Below, piece by piece: positions 7,001 through 10,063 of a DNA stretch of 10,063 nt. Every line of letters starts with the position of its first letter. Positions within the stretch are counted from its first letter, which is position 1. The position numbers were made by a program, and so were the translations under genes. The notes beneath the pieces were generated by a model that saw only the letters and a list, made by a program, of their open reading frames with translations, was not told the DNA's origin and searched no databases. The DNA is from Methylococcaceae bacterium (lineage in GTDB: Bacteria; Pseudomonadota; Gammaproteobacteria; Methylococcales; UBA1147): positions 1-10,063 of the forward strand of contig JAKEEL010000087.1 of the NCBI GenBank assembly GCA_022616595.1, written 5' to 3'.

Positions 7001-7393
7001 ATGTATCAACTGGCCATCACCCGCGATTTTTTCGCGCAACATTTCCTGATCGGCGGCGATTTCGGCAAGGAAAACAGGAGACACAGCCACCGCTATAAAG
7101 TCGAGGTCCGGATCGAGGCGCCCGAACTCGACCGGCATGGCTATCTGGTCGATATCGTGGACCTCGAAGCAGCACTCTCGAAGATCATCGAGACTTTTCA
7201 GGAAAACACCCTGAATGACCTGGCGCCGTTCCGGGGGCTGAATCCGAGCCTCGAGCACTTCGCCCGGATCATCTGGGAGTCCTTGGTGGAAAAGCTGGAA
7301 TTCGACCGCGACCGGCTGTCGGTGAAGCTATGGGAAAATGACGCCGATTGGGCGGCCTACCGCTGGTCCGGAACGTCCCTGAATCCGGAGTGA
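7001..7393 (+). CDS. 6-pyruvoyl/6-carboxy-tetrahydropterin synthase homologue with altered active site
   Basis: A 130-residue single-domain protein of the PTPS/QueD fold. H14 (FFAQHF) and H28/H30 (HSH) match the zinc ligands; YLVDIVDLEAAL (49-60), TLNDL, NPSLEHFARIIW (81-92) and pterin-anchoring E112 (LWEND) follow the family order. Aligned by eye with E. coli QueD, its catalytic Cys27, Asp70 and His71 correspond here to E24, Q67 and E68, so the classical triad is gone. Glu in place of the Cys recalls the PTPS-III type, but the other two changes do not. I recall homologues with the same GGD-x-G-x-EN-xx-HSH pattern, so it is probably a conserved subfamily, not decay. The start at ATG 7001 has AAGG ten bases upstream; an in-frame GTG or ATG further up lies inside the previous gene. 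It overlaps the methyltransferase gene by four bases. Confidence 0.88.
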   Translation: MYQLAITRDFFAQHFLIGGDFGKENRRHSHRYKVEVRIEAPELDRHGYLVDIVDLEAALSKIIETFQENTLNDLAPFRGLNPSLEHFARIIWESLVEKLEFDRDRLSVKLWENDADWAAYRWSGTSLNPE

Positions 7394-8310
7394 AGGTCGA
7401 TTTCCGCGCCTATCTGGAGGCCAAATATGCACTGGATGGCCGAAGTCTCAATCGCGAGGTGCTGCAAAACCTGAAACAGGGGCTCGCGGCAAAACGGCAT
7501 TTACGCTGCCTGGACCTTGGAAGCGGAACCGGCGCGATGCCAAAACGGCTGATCGATCTGTGTCCGAATACTTCGCTCGAACTCACAGGACTCGACATCG
7601 ACGCCGGTTTGCTGGATATTGCTTCGGAACAGTTGACCTGGAAGCTTCGCAGTCTCGGCTTTCAGACCGAAAAAATTGGCCCCGGAATCACCGCGCGGCG
7701 CAAGCAGCAAAGCGTTCGCATTGGTTTTGAATGCGCTACCGTGCTCGATTGGAGTCCGCATGAAAACACCGGCGGCTTCGACCTGATCAGTGCCCACGCT
7801 TTCATGGACATCGTCCCGCTGCAACCTCTCGTCGAAAAAATTCTCGATCTTCTGGTGCCCGGCGGGATTTTTTACTCCGCCCTCAATTATGACGGGGATA
7901 CGGCGCTGCTTCCGGTCTATTCGGACGAGGAATACGAAAGAAGAATCCTCGATCATTATGACCGCAGCATGGAAATCAGACGCATCCAGGAAATGCCAAC
8001 CGGAGGAGCCCGCTCCGGGCGCCGTTTGCTCGGCGAGTTGGCGGCCGCGGGATTCGCGATCCACACTTACGGCACTTCGGACTGGAACATGACTCCGGTC
8101 AACGGCCTCTATCGCGATCGGGACGCCTTCTGCCTGAAGTCGCTGCTGGCGATGATCCGCGGCGAGGCATCCGGCAGCCGGGGATTCAGCCCGGAGGCAC
8201 TCGCGGACTGGTATTCGGATCGCTCCCGCGCGGTCGATGCAGGCGTTCTCGGTATGATCGTGCACCAACTGGATATTCTGGCCGTCAAAGACTCGGCGCA
8301 CCGGGTTTGA
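7390..8310 (+). CDS. Class I SAM-dependent methyltransferase
   Basis: A 306-residue protein if started at GTG 7390, which overlaps the PTPS-like stop as GTGA and fits translational coupling; a TTG at 7348 inside the previous gene is the longer choice. The SAM-binding motif I is CLDLGSGTG (40-48), and D69 in TGLDID is the acidic residue at the end of strand 2. TVLDW (118-122) and FDLISAHAFMDIVPL (130-144) give later motifs, followed by VPGGIFYSALNYDGD (156-170). The C-terminal ~120 residues carry few recognisable motifs and may bind the substrate. It is the last gene of the rightward operon with the cyclohydrolase/reductase, dehydrogenase and PTPS-like genes, so it probably methylates that pathway's product. 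The methyl acceptor (O, N or C) cannot be read. Its 3' end overlaps the opposing methyltransferase gene by 26 bases. Confidence 0.87.
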   Translation: MKVDFRAYLEAKYALDGRSLNREVLQNLKQGLAAKRHLRCLDLGSGTGAMPKRLIDLCPNTSLELTGLDIDAGLLDIASEQLTWKLRSLGFQTEKIGPGITARRKQQSVRIGFECATVLDWSPHENTGGFDLISAHAFMDIVPLQPLVEKILDLLVPGGIFYSALNYDGDTALLPVYSDEEYERRILDHYDRSMEIRRIQEMPTGGARSGRRLLGELAAAGFAIHTYGTSDWNMTPVNGLYRDRDAFCLKSLLAMIRGEASGSRGFSPEALADWYSDRSRAVDAGVLGMIVHQLDILAVKDSAHRV

Positions 8311-8315
8311 CGGCC
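8280..8315. repeat. Perfect 10-bp inverted repeat spanning both converging stop codons
   Basis: GGCCGTCAAA (8280-8289) and TTTGACGGCC (8306-8315) are exact complements with a 16-base loop. The right arm contains the rightward stop (8308-8310), the left arm the leftward stop (8285-8287). Both genes therefore read the same GCC GTC AAA codons (Ala-Val-Lys) near their C-termini. A hairpin would form in both transcripts and could work as a two-way terminator or 3'-end stabiliser, though no T-run follows on either side. Confidence 0.6.
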
Positions 8316-9049
8316 TTGAAGTAAAGCCCTCCCCGGAACGCCGGCAAACCCGTACATCGGCCCACCCAATCCATTGTGGTGAGAAAGAGCGACAGCGCAG
8401 GCCCCACATCGCCCCGCGGAATGAAGGTCCAATGTCCGGAATCCGAAAGCTCCAAGCCGGCGCCGGTCAGCAGTTCATGAATCAACGGCAACGTCACAAA
8501 ACGGTCGCTGCTCAGGTGACGGGTTTCGACGCCCAGGAGCGGCGCGCAGCGCCGATACCAGACATAATCACCGTTCGGGGTCAGACACACAAAAGAGCCC
8601 CTCGGCTTCAGGACCCGTCGCACTTGGCCTAAAACCGCGGCTTGGCCGGTCATATGTTCGAAGGCTCCGACACAGAGGACTACATCGACGGCTGCATCGG
8701 AAATCGTCGCCAAGTGCTCGGCCCGATCCACCGCGACAGTGATCTTGTCCCCGTCTGCCCTGCGTGCGAGAATCGCCTTGGCCTGCTCGATCATCCCCGG
8801 AGAAAAATCCGTGCCGATCAGCCGCTCGAACTGGTCCGCAAGCGCGTACAGATGAATCCCGGTACCGCAACCGATCTCGAGTAAAGTGTGCCTGCTCGTC
8901 TCGCCGATAAGATGCCGAATCACCGATAGTCGGTAACGCAGCAACTTTTCGGAATCGCCGTGCTGATCTCGATAATCGAGCGCGAGACGATCAAAGAAGA
9001 GCTGCAACTCATCATCGGACCGAATCTGCCTGGTCCTGACCCGGGTCAT
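8285..9049 (-). CDS. Class I SAM-dependent methyltransferase (UbiE/Methyltransf_11-like)
   Basis: A 254-residue soluble methyltransferase. Motif I is LLEIGCGTG (56-64), with D81 in GTDFSPGMIEQA as the SAM ribose-binding residue; DVVLCVGAFEHM (122-133) and VRRVLKPRGSFVCLTPN (143-159) are the classic later motifs of the Methyltransf_11 family. The N-terminus FFDRLALDYRDQHGDSEKLL is typical of small-molecule methyltransferases. The ATG at 9049 overlaps the stop of the upstream CDP-alcohol phosphatidyltransferase gene (ATGA), so the two are almost certainly one transcription unit. The last 26 bases overlap the opposing methyltransferase gene. It is not closely similar to that other methyltransferase beyond the common motifs, so duplication is not suggested. 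A hydrophobic or lipid-linked substrate is possible given its partner; this is inference. Confidence 0.9.
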   Translation of the reverse strand: MTRVRTRQIRSDDELQLFFDRLALDYRDQHGDSEKLLRYRLSVIRHLIGETSRHTLLEIGCGTGIHLYALADQFERLIGTDFSPGMIEQAKAILARRADGDKITVAVDRAEHLATISDAAVDVVLCVGAFEHMTGQAAVLGQVRRVLKPRGSFVCLTPNGDYVWYRRCAPLLGVETRHLSSDRFVTLPLIHELLTGAGLELSDSGHWTFIPRGDVGPALSLFLTTMDWVGRCTGLPAFRGGLYFKAVKPGAPSL

Positions 9050-9765
9050 TCCGCTCCCTGCGACATTCCTGCCGGTCTATGCATCCACCGCAAGGTATCG
9101 GCGAAGGAGGCACAAAGAACGGAGGTCATGACCAGAATCAGAGGTACATAAATCGCTTCCGGAACGAAAAAAGTGGAAATCAGGGACAGCATCATCAAAC
9201 AATAACTCCAGCACCCGAGCCGGCTCCGTTGCTCCTTGGTCTCGCGCGTCCCGGCGAATTTCAAATAGCTCACAAACAGGTAACGCAAAAGCCCCGGAAT
9301 CAGGACCCACGATCCCACGCACCGGTCCTCGTACAGCAGGAGGCAGAGCGCCAACAGAAAAAAAGCATCCACCTCCTTGTCGAAGAATTCACCGAATTCG
9401 GAACTCAGATTCCATCGACGGGCAACCCAACCGTCAATCCCATCCAGCGCGAGCAGTAACAAGGCAACTGCGCCGATCCCGCCGGACTTCTGACCCGCCA
9501 ATGACAAGAGTAAGGAAACCCCGGTCAGGCGAATCAGCGTTATGGCATTGGCCGACCCGAATCGTCCCGACGGAGTCCACCGCCTTCTGAATTGGAGGAT
9601 CAGCACCGAAAAAGAAACCAAGGCCGCTGCCGCGAAGAAAACGATCGGCAAACCGGCCAGCACCGCGACGAGGGACAAGCCCACCACAGCAGCGTGCCAT
9701 TCAGTCCAGATTTTCAGTTCCGGTCCGAATCCCGACTCATCTTTTGAATGCTCCGAAAAAGACAT
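9046..9765 (-). CDS. CDP-alcohol phosphatidyltransferase family membrane protein
   Basis: A 239-residue integral membrane enzyme. The complete family signature D-xx-DG-xx-AR-x8-G-xxx-D-xxx-D is seen as D108, D111, G112, A115, R116, G125, D129 and D133 (LDGIDGWVARRWNL, then FGEFFDKEVD). These residues bind two metal ions and the CDP moiety. About six membrane segments are seen, near 24-36, 38-57, 80-105, 134-146, 152-168 and 188-220. NAITLIRL (73-80) is the usual segment before the motif. The family joins an alcohol (glycerol phosphate, inositol, serine, choline or others) to a CDP-activated partner, releasing CMP; the substrate is not readable here. The ATG at 9765 lacks a good ribosome binding site, while a 12-codon frame with a strong one ends 25 bases upstream. 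It overlaps the downstream methyltransferase gene by four bases. Confidence 0.93.
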   Translation of the reverse strand: MSFSEHSKDESGFGPELKIWTEWHAAVVGLSLVAVLAGLPIVFFAAAALVSFSVLILQFRRRWTPSGRFGSANAITLIRLTGVSLLLSLAGQKSGGIGAVALLLLALDGIDGWVARRWNLSSEFGEFFDKEVDAFFLLALCLLLYEDRCVGSWVLIPGLLRYLFVSYLKFAGTRETKEQRSRLGCWSYCLMMLSLISTFFVPEAIYVPLILVMTSVLCASFADTLRWMHRPAGMSQGAE

Positions 9766-9790
9766 TAATTTAAGGGGTATCTACTGGATG

Positions 9791-9829
9791 TTACAGGCCT
9801 AAAATATGACAATGACGCCCGACAAGCAT
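9791..9829 (-). CDS. Possible 12-residue leader peptide upstream of the phosphatidyltransferase gene
   Basis: ATG at 9829 is preceded by a perfect GGAGG (9838-9842) with eight bases of spacing, far better than the site of the gene it precedes. The frame reads MLVGRHCHILGL and stops with TAA 25 bases before the phosphatidyltransferase start. It could be a leader whose translation feeds ribosomes to, or regulates, the next gene. Such short frames also arise by chance, and no runs of a regulatory amino acid are seen. Confidence 0.25.
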   Translation of the reverse strand: MLVGRHCHILGL

Positions 9830-10063
9830 AGGATACACCTCCCGTCGTTTGCCGGGTATTTCCGCTATGCCCGTAATGGGGCCACAAACGCCAGGTTGTT
9901 GCGCGCCGACCACGTTGCGGCGAAAGACCAGGACCCTCGTACCGGACAACCTAATTGAAGCGCCCGCACACCCCCCCCAATGTCATTAACTTAAGCAATC
10001 ACAAGGCCCTTTTGTAACATGGATTGAACCGGTTTCGTCGAGACGGTCTGAACGTTCGTTGGA
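9830..10063. other. Right-edge region without a convincing gene
   Basis: No reading frame here shows a recognisable domain. It holds an eight-base C run (9971-9978) and a 7-bp inverted repeat, AGGTTGT (9893-9899) with ACAACCT (9946-9952), enclosing a smaller GCCG/CGGC pair (9906-9909 and 9918-9921). It probably contains the promoter of the leftward two-gene unit. A minus-strand frame open from the right edge ends at about 9985 (…KGPCDCLS) and might be the tail of a gene outside, but there is too little to judge. Confidence 0.3.

Noticed and set aside
7501..8409. 302-residue open frame on the minus strand opposite the first methyltransferase
   Set aside because: It covers the coding sequence of a clear SAM methyltransferase and runs across the convergent junction into another real gene; no family motif.
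9893..9952. Inverted repeat AGGTTGT/ACAACCT considered as an integron attC or recombination site
   Set aside because: The conserved attC end motifs (RYYYAAC and GTTRRRY) are absent, and no integrase or gene cassette is nearby.
9867..9989. Plus-strand frame of about 40 codons near the right edge
   Set aside because: No ribosome binding site, no recognisable motif, and a composition like intergenic DNA.

Overview
The window reads as a moderately GC-rich proteobacterial chromosome segment, most likely gammaproteobacterial. Two genes point that way. One is a DUF2232-like polytopic membrane protein with the NPGGFxxEF motif, which from memory sits between rpsR and rplI in pseudomonads and relatives. 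The other is a 61-residue protein with an LPFRKP start and a CxxC motif, which I recall from gammaproteobacteria. No mobile elements, tRNAs, rRNAs or CRISPR arrays were seen. The assignment comes from recognised families, not a database search.

Left part (1-4203), all on the minus strand. In transcription order the genes are: a DUF2232-like membrane protein (3334-4203), a rhomboid intramembrane serine protease with an intact Ser/His pair (2467-3162), a small membrane protein (2026-2376), the 61-residue putative zinc-binding protein (1679-1864), a short sulfotransferase (901-1536) and a membrane-anchored type I phosphodiesterase / alkaline-phosphatase-superfamily enzyme that runs off the left edge (1-748). 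They are mostly separated by 80-170 base gaps, so they look like several transcription units and not one operon.

Right part (4532-9765), the unusual locus. A rightward, overlapping gene set encodes (i) GTP cyclohydrolase II fused to the reductase domain of RibD, with no deaminase domain; (ii) a medium-chain dehydrogenase that lacks the usual catalytic zinc ligands and resembles BchC; (iii) a 6-pyruvoyl/6-carboxy-tetrahydropterin synthase homologue that keeps the metal histidines but has lost the Cys/Asp/His catalytic residues; and (iv) a SAM methyltransferase. Converging on it from the right is a two-gene leftward unit: a CDP-alcohol phosphatidyltransferase with a complete catalytic motif and a second SAM methyltransferase. 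The two units overlap tail to tail by 26 bases inside a perfect 10-bp inverted repeat that covers both stop codons.

Taken together the right-hand genes look like a specialised pathway. It would open the guanine ring of GTP, reduce the ribosyl chain to ribityl, possibly build or modify a pteridine-like ring, methylate it, and perhaps join an alcohol to a lipid phosphate. I know of no characterised product for this combination; that chemistry is inference. The last ~300 bases hold no convincing full gene, only a 12-codon reading frame with a strong ribosome binding site and some inverted repeats.
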